A DNA stretch of 15,208 nt, from the NCBI GenBank assembly GCA_002305505.1, contig DBRC01000050.1:42317-57524 (forward strand), given 5' to 3'. The notes under the pieces were generated by a model that was given only the letters and a program-made list of their open reading frames with translations, searched no databases and was not told where the DNA came from. Source of the DNA: Prevotella sp. UBA1378 (GTDB taxonomy: Bacteria > Bacteroidota > Bacteroidia > Bacteroidales > Bacteroidaceae). The position numbers were made by a program, and so were the translations under genes. Positions 1-7,478 of this stretch are shown in pieces; position 1 is the stretch's first letter; each line of letters opens with the position of its first letter.

Positions 1-21
1 AAAATGGCCAAAAATCAAAAC
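1..21 (-). repeat. 21-bp dispersed repeat, left copy
   Basis: Read on the minus strand, this begins GTTTTGATTTTTGGCC and is identical over 21 bases to 15149-15169 on the plus strand. The copy touches the window edge, so it may extend further left. Both copies are preceded by a C/G-rich run (CCCG here, CCCCGG at the right end). Both lie in intergenic DNA. Its nature is unknown: a dispersed intergenic repeat or a conserved terminator tail are both possible. Confidence 0.6.
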
Positions 22-36
22 GGGTAGTTGCCCGTT
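10..36 (-). terminator. Possible intrinsic terminator with overlapping alternative hairpin
   Basis: On the minus strand a 6-bp stem AACGGG / CCCGTT with a 6-nt loop (19-36) is followed directly by the T-rich run TTGATTTTT (10-18), as expected for a Rho-independent terminator. The upstream arm of this stem can also pair with CCGTTG (43-48 with 32-37), so the two stems exclude each other. It lies about 200 nt past the stop codon of the minus-strand GH127 gene and could end that operon or regulate whatever lies to the left. The stem is short, so confidence is modest. Confidence 0.4.
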
Positions 37-82
37 GTCCGCCAACGGCCATGTGCATCGTAGATAACCACAGTAGCGAAGG

Positions 83-148
83 AAACAAATATTGCTATAA
101 ATCCGAGAAATATAGCTATTTTTCTCGGATTTATAGCAATATTTGTTT
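83..148. repeat. Perfect 28-bp inverted repeat, long AT-rich hairpin
   Basis: Bases 83-110 are the exact reverse complement of 121-148, with a 10-nt centre (111-120) that itself contains the palindrome ATAGCTAT. G-T pairing could add two more positions on the outside. The right arm runs into TTTGTTTTT, so in the plus direction it resembles a terminator; in the minus direction it ends in TTTGTTTCC. It starts about 90 nt past the stop of the last gene of the GH97-GH43-GH127 operon and may act as a bidirectional terminator or 3' stabilising hairpin. A stem this long without mismatch is unusual for a simple terminator; a small MITE-like insertion is the alternative. Confidence 0.75.
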
Positions 149-239
149 TTGCCCCGTTATCCGCCTGTTGCCACAGGCTTGCCTTTAGGGCAGCTATTTT
201 TCCTATTATGGATGCTGCGGTCCATATAGATGCTGCGTA

Positions 240-2654
240 TTATCTCACCGTCCATTCGTAGATACCCGCCGAATTGTCGTCGGGCAGGGTTACTTCGAGT
301 TTCAGGGCAGAGGTAGTCACGGGCTTGAAGTTCACGGTGTTGGCACTGCCTTTTTCCGTGGTATACTTGTCCGGCTCGGCCACAGGCAGCCATTCCCCCT
401 TGCCGTCTTTGTAGAGCACGCGCCATGATTTGGGCACGCGGCATCCGCCCCATGGGCCGTCGTCAAACCAGTAGAGCGTACAGCTCTGTACTGCCGAGGG
501 CTCCGGGAAGTCGTAGGCGAGCCATTCCGTCTTGGCTTTGGCCGGCCACCAGTGGTAGTAGGGGATGGAGCGGTCGTTCTCGTCCTTCGGTATCAGGCGG
601 TCGTTGACCGCCTGGAGCGCCGATGTGCGTGTGGAGGCACTGAGCTTGCTCACCGAGGCCAGTGTGGCGGGCTGTGCGGGCGACGTGCTGCTGAGGTCCT
701 GTGAGAGCCATACGCGCATCTTGCCGCTGCCCCGGTGGCACCATGCGTAGTAGGGGATGAGGGTGAGGGCTACGTCCTTGGCCGTTAGTTTCCCCTGTTT
801 GTCGAAGCTCAGGGTCTGCGCGCTGGTGTTGAGCGTCTTCACCTCGGTGTTTGCGATGGTGAGTTTACCATCTGTGAATTGCGGTGTTTGGTTTACTAAG
901 GTGCTCATGATGTCGAAGTCGTTGTCGGGGAATTCGGCACAGTAAACCAGCGGGCCGCGTTCAATGGATACCCTGCCGCGGTCGGCCAGTACGCGCCCGT
1001 TGGCCCTTACCGTGCGCGGCTCCATGTCGAAGTGGATGTTCACCTTGTCGCCGTTCTTCCATTTCCTGTCGATGGTGAAATAGCCGTCGGGCGTGATTCC
1101 CGCTTTCACCTCGCTGCCGTTGACGCTGACGGAGTAGTTGAGCAATTTGCCGTCGGTATACTCATAGAGGTTGCTGGGCACCACCCTGCCGCGCACCCAT
1201 CCGGGGATGCGGATTTTCATGGCAAACTGTCCGGCCTTGTTCTGCTTCACGGTCAGGGCGATGTCGCCGTCCCACGGGTATCGGGTCTGCTGTTCCAGTG
1301 TCACCTTCCTGCCGGCTACGCTCACGTCGCTGTTGCTCGAGAGGAACAGGTTTACGTAGAGCGAGCGGTCTTTCACGGCATAGACATAGCCGGGCAGTGA
1401 GGGGATGAACCGGCAGATGTTACTGGGGCAGCAGGCGCAGCCGAACCATGGCTGGCGCTGGTGCTGGCCCATCGACTCCAGGGGGTTGGGATAGAAGAAG
1501 CCGCCGCCGTCGAGCGATACGCCGCTGATGAGCCCGTTGTAGAGCGTACGTTCCAGCACGTCATAGTATTTGGACTCTCCGTGCAGCAGGAACAGACGGT
1601 GGTTCACGTACACATTGCCGATGGCAGCGCATGTTTCGCAGTAAGCGCTCATGTTGGGCAGCTCGTAGTTCTTTCCGAAAGCCTCGCCGCTGCTGGTGGC
1701 ACCGATGCCGCCGGTGATGTAGAGTTTCTTGCCCACGATGTTGTCCCAGATGCGGTCGATGGCGCGGATATAGGCCGAGTCGCCGGTGAGCGCAGCCACA
1801 TCAGCCATGCCGGCATACATGTAGGCAGCGCGCACGGCGTGGCCCACTGCCTCGTCTTGGTCGACTACCGGTTTGTGCGCCTGACTGTATTCATGCTTGA
1901 TGGTGGTTTTTCCGCGGTAGTCGAGCAGGAACTTTGCCTCGTCGAGGTATTTCTTATTGCCCGTTACGAGGTAGAGCTTGGCCAGTGCCATCTCGGCTAT
2001 CTGATGGCCGGGCACCACGCAGGCCTGCCCCGGATGTGGGCCCACCTCGCGGCAGACGCAGTCGGCATAGCGGATGGCGATGTCAAGGAACTTGCGCGAG
2101 CCCGTAGCCTGATAGTGGGCGATGGCCCCCTCTACCAAGTGGCCCAAGTTGTAGAGTTCGTGGCTCAGGTCTTCCTCTTTGCTCCAGCGTTGCGGCCCGG
2201 CCCATTCGTGCGGGTGCTTGGGGTTCATTGTCCTGGAGGTATAGAGGTATCCGTCGGGCTCTTGTGCCTTGGCAATGATGTCGAGCACGCTGTCGATATA
2301 CGCCTCCATCTTCTTGTCGGGATAGGTCTGCAGCAGATAACTGGCTCCCTCGATGGTCTTGTAAGGGTCGGTATCGTCGAACGACAGCCCTCCCACCTTG
2401 TATTTCTCGTTTGGGTTAGCCGCTTTCTCAAAGTTGGTATACCTGCCCGTTTCCTCGCATTTCGAGAATGCCAGGGGGATGGTCACTTTCCTGCTTGCCT
2501 CCAGCCGTTGCCCCCAGAAGGTGCCTGGGGTCACCTTTACCGATGTGAAAGGCACGGGCGATATGGGGTAGTTGTTTGCCTTTTTCTTAGGTGCAGCTGC
2601 CGGCGAGGCGATAGTCAGCACTGCCAATGATGCGGTGAATAATAGTTTTCTCAT
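240..2654 (-). CDS. GH127 beta-L-arabinofuranosidase-like protein with C-terminal discoidin-like domain
   Basis: This 804-aa protein starts with a Sec signal peptide (about residues 1-21, hydrophobic core LLFTASLAVLTI, Ala-rich cleavage area). Residues ~30-430 form the (alpha/alpha)6 barrel of family GH127. The family's zinc/thiolate centre is intact: E340-T-C342 in the AYCETCA motif and C408-C409 in CACCPSN, matching Glu338, Cys340, Cys417 and Cys418 of Bifidobacterium HypBA1, with Cys417 the nucleophile there. H165, H172 and H272 sit in conserved HELYN..GH and GHAVRA motifs. Residues ~430-655 are beta-sandwich domains. Residues ~680-804 form an extra discoidin/CBM32-like module ending in YEWTVR, making the protein longer than HypBA1 (658 aa). 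It is last in a three-gene operon, 58 nt after the GH43 gene. It probably releases beta-L-arabinofuranose (family knowledge); other GH127 specificities, such as RG-II sugars, cannot be excluded. Confidence 0.9.
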   Translation of the reverse strand: MRKLLFTASLAVLTIASPAAAPKKKANNYPISPVPFTSVKVTPGTFWGQRLEASRKVTIPLAFSKCEETGRYTNFEKAANPNEKYKVGGLSFDDTDPYKTIEGASYLLQTYPDKKMEAYIDSVLDIIAKAQEPDGYLYTSRTMNPKHPHEWAGPQRWSKEEDLSHELYNLGHLVEGAIAHYQATGSRKFLDIAIRYADCVCREVGPHPGQACVVPGHQIAEMALAKLYLVTGNKKYLDEAKFLLDYRGKTTIKHEYSQAHKPVVDQDEAVGHAVRAAYMYAGMADVAALTGDSAYIRAIDRIWDNIVGKKLYITGGIGATSSGEAFGKNYELPNMSAYCETCAAIGNVYVNHRLFLLHGESKYYDVLERTLYNGLISGVSLDGGGFFYPNPLESMGQHQRQPWFGCACCPSNICRFIPSLPGYVYAVKDRSLYVNLFLSSNSDVSVAGRKVTLEQQTRYPWDGDIALTVKQNKAGQFAMKIRIPGWVRGRVVPSNLYEYTDGKLLNYSVSVNGSEVKAGITPDGYFTIDRKWKNGDKVNIHFDMEPRTVRANGRVLADRGRVSIERGPLVYCAEFPDNDFDIMSTLVNQTPQFTDGKLTIANTEVKTLNTSAQTLSFDKQGKLTAKDVALTLIPYYAWCHRGSGKMRVWLSQDLSSTSPAQPATLASVSKLSASTRTSALQAVNDRLIPKDENDRSIPYYHWWPAKAKTEWLAYDFPEPSAVQSCTLYWFDDGPWGGCRVPKSWRVLYKDGKGEWLPVAEPDKYTTEKGSANTVNFKPVTTSALKLEVTLPDDNSAGIYEWTVR

Positions 2655-2712
2655 ACTGATTAATTATTTATTTGTAGTTCTGATGTTTTGTGGTTCTGCG
2701 CGGATTCCGGCC

Positions 2713-5121
2713 TTATTCTTTATTATAAGGAAGATATTCGTCCCAAAGTTTCAGCCCGTGCAGGTATCCGGTGAAGGGCCATTGGTGCTCGGCGTTGCGC
2801 CCCAGCAGCACGGACTGCGACGGCTTGATGAGCAGTTGGATGTCTTTTTCGCTGATGAGCCGGCCGTTGATGTAGACACGTTCCATGCGCCCGTCGAAGC
2901 ACACGTAGATGTGTTGCCACTTACCTTCGAGCGTAGCCATTTCTTTCCATCCTGCGTCTTCATAGAAACCGTAGTGGTTCAGGGCGCCGCAGCGGGGCTC
3001 CGTACCATTCACCAGCATGATTTTCTCCAATTCACCGTGGCTCGAGGTAAAGTCGGCTACGCACTCATTCAGTTCCATTTTGGGGTTGAGCACCCATGCT
3101 TCGAGCGTATAGGGTGCATTGTCGCGCAGTGTTGCAGGCAGCATGAAGCTGGACTGGAACACTTGGCTTCCGTCGAACTTCAGTGCCTTTTTCCCCTCCA
3201 CCGTTTCTACGGTTATGCGTGCATGGCGCGCTTCGAAATGTCCTTTGATGCCGTGGTTGGGCAGATGCCTCACGGTATCGCCCTCGTTGAAGTCGTCGGC
3301 GCAGATACCCACCACCAGCCCTTGGCGCCGGTTGTCGGCTGCCGGCAATCTCACGATGTCCGTTCCGGCGTCGTAGGCTTTCTCGGCCGCCTCTTGCTGC
3401 CAGTTGTAGTAGCGTATGTTGGTGATGGTAAGCGGCTCATTGCCGCTTTCGATGCTGATGCTGCCTTTCCCGATGTGCAGGCACGCGGCATCCTGTTGCC
3501 ATTCCCCGTTGCGGTAAACCATCGCCGTCAGGCTTCCCTGCCTCATGGCGCCGAGTTGCGGGTGCGCCATTTCGAGGTGCGTCCCCGGGCTGAGCACCAG
3601 TGCGTCGCGGCCGTCGGCACGGGTGGTGCCGACGGTTCCGGCCTTCAGCAGGAATCCCTTGCCCAGCATGCCCTCGTTGTTTCTCCATTCCCGGCCGTCC
3701 CAGTCGGCGGCTGTCAAGCCTATCCATTGTTGCGGCAGGGCATCCTCTATACCGCCGAACACCTTGATGTTCCATACGGCACCGCCGAAACCGCATTTCT
3801 GCCCGCCGGTATAGGTAAGGCGTACATAGCGTGCTTTCGCCTTGCCGAAGTCTACCATAGGGCTTCCGGCTAAGTGGTTGGTGCGTTTGTCGGCAAACAC
3901 ACTCCATTGCTTCCCGTCGGGCGAAGTCTCAATGAGGTACTGGTAAAACTGCGTCCCGTATTCGAACTGTGTCCAGACGGTTTGTATCGGCAGTGCCTTT
4001 CCGAGGTCAATCTCCAGCCATTCCGTTCCCATTCCCGTTGGCCGCCAGAGTGTCCCGTTATTGTCGTCCACGGCATATTCGGGCTTGAAGTTGTCGTCAT
4101 AGTAAGAAGAAGCCCGCACCTTGGCGCCGTAAGCGAGGTTCTTGCTTTTTACGACGGAAGGAGCCAGGGCGCCCACCCCCTCGTGGGTAGGTATGATCCG
4201 GGCGATGCTGCCGTCGGGCAGGAACTCCATCTTGTCGATGCAGAGCTGGCGGTGGAACCCGCGGTTGGAGTGAGGATTGTCGTGGCGGTGGTAAACAATA
4301 TAGTAATTATCGCCCTCCTGCAGCACGCTATGGTGGCCGGGGCCGTGTATGGTGCCGTCGGCAGTGGTCTCAAGTAGGCATCCCCGGTAGGTATAGGGTC
4401 CCAGGGGCTTGTCGGAGGTAGCGTATTGTACGCGGTAGGTATGGTCGTGGCACGAGCCCGAGGAGTACATGAAATAATAGGTTCCGTTACGCTTCAGCAC
4501 GAAAGGTGCCTCAAAGAAGTCGGTTACCTCGGTATTGGGAATCAGTCGCGTTTCGCTGAACCCCTTCAGGTCGGCGGTCATCTTGCCGGCTCCGCATCCG
4601 AACCCCTTGTAGATGCCCCACGTGCCCCAGTACATGTATACTGCTCCGTCGTCGTCGATGAAGGTCTGTCCGTCCAGTGTAATGGCATTGGTCACAAACC
4701 GGTCGTGTACGAGCACCGCCTCGCTCTCGCCCAAGATGTTTTTCCAAGGGCCGCGCGGCGTGTCGGCCGCTCCCATATAGAGGTTGCAAGGCTGGCAGTA
4801 CACCATGTAGTACCGCCCGTCGCGTTCGCTTTTCATCACGTCGGGTGCCCATATCCAGTGGCTGTCGGGCCAGTTCATGGGCATGAGCGTCCAGTTGGTG
4901 AAGTCCTTGCTGGCCCACACCTGTGCCGGCCCGAATCCCGCCCCGCTGCCGTCGGTGGTGGCATATATATAATAGGTATCGCCGAATTTCTTCACGGTGG
5001 GGTCGGCAAAATAGCCCGGCAGCAGCGGATTGGCGATGCCGGGAGAGTTGAAGCGCGCCGTTTGCGCCTGCGTTGCGTGCAGCGCCATGCTGCAACATAC
5101 GGTCAAAAGGATTTTCTTCAT
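2713..5121 (-). CDS. GH43 family glycosidase with discoidin-like and LamG-like domains
   Basis: This 802-aa secreted protein (signal peptide about 1-19, ending near ATQA) opens with a five-bladed beta-propeller of family GH43, residues ~30-315. The three expected acidic residues are visible: D40 in GYFADPT (general base), D94 in WAPDV (pKa modulator) and E204 in FFEAPF (general acid). Residues ~325-457 are an F5/8-type-C (CBM32-like) domain with typical SSYYDDNFKPEYAVDDN and WLEIDLG motifs. Residues ~460-635 are beta-rich and not assigned. Residues ~640-795 resemble a LamG/concanavalin-type domain (YTLEAWVLNP, KWQHIYVCFDG, VYINGRL, LLGRN). GH43 enzymes are inverting arabinofuranosidases, xylosidases, galactosidases or arabinanases; I cannot fix the subfamily. 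It is the middle gene of the operon, only 11 nt after GH97, so the two are almost certainly co-transcribed. An arabinose- or galactose-releasing role fits its neighbours. Confidence 0.9.
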   Translation of the reverse strand: MKKILLTVCCSMALHATQAQTARFNSPGIANPLLPGYFADPTVKKFGDTYYIYATTDGSGAGFGPAQVWASKDFTNWTLMPMNWPDSHWIWAPDVMKSERDGRYYMVYCQPCNLYMGAADTPRGPWKNILGESEAVLVHDRFVTNAITLDGQTFIDDDGAVYMYWGTWGIYKGFGCGAGKMTADLKGFSETRLIPNTEVTDFFEAPFVLKRNGTYYFMYSSGSCHDHTYRVQYATSDKPLGPYTYRGCLLETTADGTIHGPGHHSVLQEGDNYYIVYHRHDNPHSNRGFHRQLCIDKMEFLPDGSIARIIPTHEGVGALAPSVVKSKNLAYGAKVRASSYYDDNFKPEYAVDDNNGTLWRPTGMGTEWLEIDLGKALPIQTVWTQFEYGTQFYQYLIETSPDGKQWSVFADKRTNHLAGSPMVDFGKAKARYVRLTYTGGQKCGFGGAVWNIKVFGGIEDALPQQWIGLTAADWDGREWRNNEGMLGKGFLLKAGTVGTTRADGRDALVLSPGTHLEMAHPQLGAMRQGSLTAMVYRNGEWQQDAACLHIGKGSISIESGNEPLTITNIRYYNWQQEAAEKAYDAGTDIVRLPAADNRRQGLVVGICADDFNEGDTVRHLPNHGIKGHFEARHARITVETVEGKKALKFDGSQVFQSSFMLPATLRDNAPYTLEAWVLNPKMELNECVADFTSSHGELEKIMLVNGTEPRCGALNHYGFYEDAGWKEMATLEGKWQHIYVCFDGRMERVYINGRLISEKDIQLLIKPSQSVLLGRNAEHQWPFTGYLHGLKLWDEYLPYNKE

Positions 5122-5132
5122 TGCTGTTCAGG

Positions 5133-7151
5133 TTATTGCAAGTTATGGGTAATGTTTCCTTCGTGTGCAGGGGTGGCGCGGGCGGTGCTGCCGGCGGGCT
5201 TCAGCTTCAATACAAATCCGCCGCCTTCGGCCATGCGGATATCCAGCACGGTAGAGGCATCTGCCTGTGTTACCGTCCTGCGGTAGTCTTCGGCGTTGCG
5301 GTGTGCGTTGATGCCGTCGCAGAACAGTTCGGCCGTAAACAGCTTGCCTCCGGGCAGGAAGTCGAGCGGCAGCCGTATGTCGCGCGCTGTCCAGTTGGTC
5401 TGCCCTCCCACATACCACTCACCGCCTTTCTCGCGTGCCGTCACGATATATTCGCCCAGTTTGCCCTGCGGTATGATGGTCCGGTCGAATACCACCGGCA
5501 GCGAAGTGATGCAGTCGGTGCATTCCTGTTCCCGTTCATAATTGGTAGGTGCGTCGCAGAGCATGGTGAAGGGCGAGTCGTGTACGATATAGCACGCCAG
5601 CTGGTGGCAACGCGTGCCCATGGATACAGGTTGGGTGTAGATGGCTGCCCAGTTGTGTCTGGTGCCGTTGCGCAGGGCACCCGGGGTGAAGTCGACCGCC
5701 CCCGCCATCATCCGGATATAAGGGAAGGTCACGTCGTACAGCGGCATGTCGTTTTCTATTTTTGTCCAGCGGGCTTCCTCCATGCCGAATACGCCCTCGT
5801 AGTTGAGCAGGTTCGGGTAGGTGCGGCTCATGCCCGTTGGTTTGTAATAGCCGTGGTAGTCGAGCATCAGCCGGTGCCTGGCCGTAGTTTCCGCGATGCG
5901 GTAAGCCATCTCCACGGCCGTCTGGTCGTCGCGGTCGAGAAAGTCGACCTTGAATCCCTTTATTCCCATGGCGGCATATTTCCTACAGGCCTCTTCCAAG
6001 TGCTCGTCCAGCACGTTGAACACCGTCCATAGCACGATGCCCACGCCCTTCCCTTTACCGTAAGCTATGAGGTCGGGCAGGTTCACGGCGGCAATAGGAT
6101 TCATGATATCGCCTTTCGACGAGTCGTACCATCCCTCGTCGAGCACGATGTATTCGATGTTGTTCTTGGCTGCAAAATCGATGAAGTACCGGTAAGTGGC
6201 GTTGTTGATGCCCGCCGGGAAGTCGACCCCCTTCAGGTTCCAGTCGTTCCACCAGTCCCATGCCACCTTTCCCGGTTTTATCCAGCTGGTGTCACCTATC
6301 TTGTTCGGTTCCGAAAGGAGATACACCATGTTGTTCACCGGCATGTCGGTATCCCTTTCCGCCACGGCCAGCACGCGCCACGGGTAAGTCCTTGCCCCGC
6401 TGCTCTTGGCGATGTAGCTTTCCTCTGCGGCCACATACGACATGCCCCTCCACTTGTGGTAGCCCATCTTGGCCGGATAGGGGGCGAACACGGCGTTCAG
6501 CGCATCGCCCTCCGCCCTTACGTACATGCCGGGGTAAGCCCTGAGGTCGGCTTCCGTCAGCGTCACCTTTGCTGTTCCGCAGTCGACGGTGACGGGCAGG
6601 AAGGCCGGTTTCCTCTCGGCTTTCCCGATGGCCGTGCGGTGGTAAATATTCTGGAAAGCCGTTGCAAAGGGCTTTTCGTTGTTAGTGGAATAGGGAAGCC
6701 ACGCTGTGTTGCCGGCGCCGAAGCGGAAACGTGCCGTTTCGTTCTTGACGGTGGTTTCGCCTTTACGCGTGTGATAGAAGCGGTATGCCACTCCCTCGTC
6801 GTAGGCCCTGACGGTGATTCCGAAGCCGTTGTTTAGCGTCAGGTCGAGTTGGCGGCAATGATGTGCGACGGTCTTCTGCCTGTAAAACAAGGCCTCGGCG
6901 GTTTCGTTGATGGCAGATGCCTTTGCCTTGCCCGTTTTTGGCGCTTGGCCTATTTGCGTACCGTCGTACAGTGTCAGTCCGATGTCCGACGGCATCAGCA
7001 GCGTTTTCCCGTCGAGCTTTATGCCGATGGTCAGTTGGGCGCCGGTGCCGAGTTCGGCGGTCAGTCGTCCGTTGGGCGAAGTCACGCAGTAGTCCTTTCC
7101 CTGCATGTTGACTGCCATGAACAATGCAAGCAGCGATGTGGAGATTTTCAT
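5133..7151 (-). CDS. GH97 retaining glycosidase (alpha-galactosidase / beta-L-arabinopyranosidase type)
   Basis: This 672-aa protein has an N-terminal signal (MKISTSLLALFMAVNMQG), an N-terminal beta-sandwich (~20-280), a (beta/alpha)8 barrel (~285-560) and a C-terminal beta domain (~560-650), the standard GH97 order. The barrel carries FKVDFLDRDDQ, whose D403 matches the nucleophile Asp of retaining members such as B. thetaiotaomicron BT1871. The position that holds a base Glu in inverting SusB (HEA..RPTG) is HGY..KPTG here (433-440), so this is a retaining enzyme rather than a SusB-like alpha-glucosidase. Known retaining GH97 enzymes cleave alpha-galactosides or beta-L-arabinopyranosides. 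The start at 7151 was chosen because the frame stays open to 7292 but only this Met begins a signal peptide, and the -7 promoter box at 7185-7192 lies upstream of it. It is the first gene of the operon. Confidence 0.9.
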   Translation of the reverse strand: MKISTSLLALFMAVNMQGKDYCVTSPNGRLTAELGTGAQLTIGIKLDGKTLLMPSDIGLTLYDGTQIGQAPKTGKAKASAINETAEALFYRQKTVAHHCRQLDLTLNNGFGITVRAYDEGVAYRFYHTRKGETTVKNETARFRFGAGNTAWLPYSTNNEKPFATAFQNIYHRTAIGKAERKPAFLPVTVDCGTAKVTLTEADLRAYPGMYVRAEGDALNAVFAPYPAKMGYHKWRGMSYVAAEESYIAKSSGARTYPWRVLAVAERDTDMPVNNMVYLLSEPNKIGDTSWIKPGKVAWDWWNDWNLKGVDFPAGINNATYRYFIDFAAKNNIEYIVLDEGWYDSSKGDIMNPIAAVNLPDLIAYGKGKGVGIVLWTVFNVLDEHLEEACRKYAAMGIKGFKVDFLDRDDQTAVEMAYRIAETTARHRLMLDYHGYYKPTGMSRTYPNLLNYEGVFGMEEARWTKIENDMPLYDVTFPYIRMMAGAVDFTPGALRNGTRHNWAAIYTQPVSMGTRCHQLACYIVHDSPFTMLCDAPTNYEREQECTDCITSLPVVFDRTIIPQGKLGEYIVTAREKGGEWYVGGQTNWTARDIRLPLDFLPGGKLFTAELFCDGINAHRNAEDYRRTVTQADASTVLDIRMAEGGGFVLKLKPAGSTARATPAHEGNITHNLQ

Positions 7152-7184
7152 GTTGTTCGTTCCGGTAATCATATTATGTTTCTG

Positions 7185-7192
7185 CAAAGATA
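7185..7192 (-). promoter_or_regulatory. Bacteroidetes -7 box for the GH97-GH43-GH127 operon
   Basis: The minus strand reads TATCTTTG, a full match to the Bacteroidetes TAnnTTTG element, 33 nt before the GH97 start codon. A TTTG-type -33 element at the usual spacing is poor (TTAC near 7213-7216), which would suit a promoter that depends on an activator. The dyad at 7223-7322 begins about 30 bp upstream, where an activator would be expected to bind. Confidence 0.6.
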
Positions 7193-7222
7193 CGAATAAA
7201 CCCTTGTAAAGAGTAAGAAGAA

Positions 7223-7322
7223 CGTCTAACAATGATGCCAAAATCGTCCAAATCTTACCAATTATAGTCGCAGACAGGCGAAAATGCCCCATCGTTGGAT
7301 TATTTTGGTAGATTGATAGACG
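7223..7322. repeat. Imperfect ~100-bp dyad in the divergent promoter region
   Basis: Four blocks pair in order across a centre near 7272: CGTCTA (7223-7228) with TAGACG (7317-7322), CAAT (7230-7233) with ATTG (7312-7315), CCAAAAT (7238-7244) with ATTTTGG (7302-7308), and TCCAA (7247-7251) with TTGGA (7295-7299). That is 22 paired bases in about 29. On the left arm the unit also appears to recur in tandem with a 22-bp step (CGTCTAACAAT at 7223, CGTCCAAAT at 7245). It could be a pair of inverted operator sites for a dimeric regulator serving both promoters, or a cruciform-forming element. Confidence 0.5.
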
Positions 7323-7352
7323 ATAATCACATCCCTTCTCGCGGTTTTTTTG

Positions 7353-7360
7353 TTATTTTG
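7353..7360 (+). promoter_or_regulatory. Weak candidate -7 box for the plus-strand GH127 gene
   Basis: TTATTTTG matches the TAnnTTTG consensus at all but one fixed position and is followed by C, as is common. It would give a leader of about 110 nt. No -33 element is seen. An alternative is TAAATTTA at 7458-7465, also one mismatch away, but that sits only 13 nt before the start codon. Neither is strong. Confidence 0.25.
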
Positions 7361-7478
7361 CAACGGGCATGGAATTTTTCCGGCTTCCCGGCCAGTCAGC
7401 GATGTATAGGCCATAATATATATTAAGGTAAAGCCACAATGAATTGCCCTGTAGTTGTAAATTTATAAACAAGAAAAT

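Larger units (their letters stand above)
1..239. other. Intergenic region downstream of the GH127 operon
   Basis: No convincing gene is present in this stretch. It holds, from left to right, one copy of a 21-bp repeat shared with the right end of the window (1-21), two overlapping small hairpins (19-36 and 32-48), and a perfect long inverted repeat (83-148). The motif GCCCGTTGTCCGCC at 30-43 recurs as GCCCCGTTATCCGCC at 151-165, one on each side of the long hairpin. The stretch 150-239 contains no recognisable motif apart from a short duplicated GATGCTGCG just after the GH127 stop codon. The left neighbour gene lies outside the window. Confidence 0.7.
7152..7478. other. Divergent control region between the GH97 operon and the second GH127 gene
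   Basis: These 327 nt separate two divergently read genes. They contain a good minus-strand -7 box (7185-7192), a ~100-bp imperfect dyad (7223-7322), and on the plus side only weak promoter candidates (7353-7360 and 7458-7465). The stretch 7361-7450 shows nothing recognisable except an AT run at 7414-7425. No gene is supported: the open frame running in from GH97 lacks a signal peptide and looks incidental. Confidence 0.7.

Noticed and set aside
157..453. 98-aa minus-strand ORF at the left end
   Set aside because: It overlaps the 3' end of the GH127 gene in another frame and its sequence looks like translated shadow with no family features.
7152..7292. N-terminal extension of GH97 by 47 residues (start at 7292)
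   Set aside because: It would place the signal peptide internally and would run across the -7 box and the dyad; the Met at 7151 begins a proper signal peptide.
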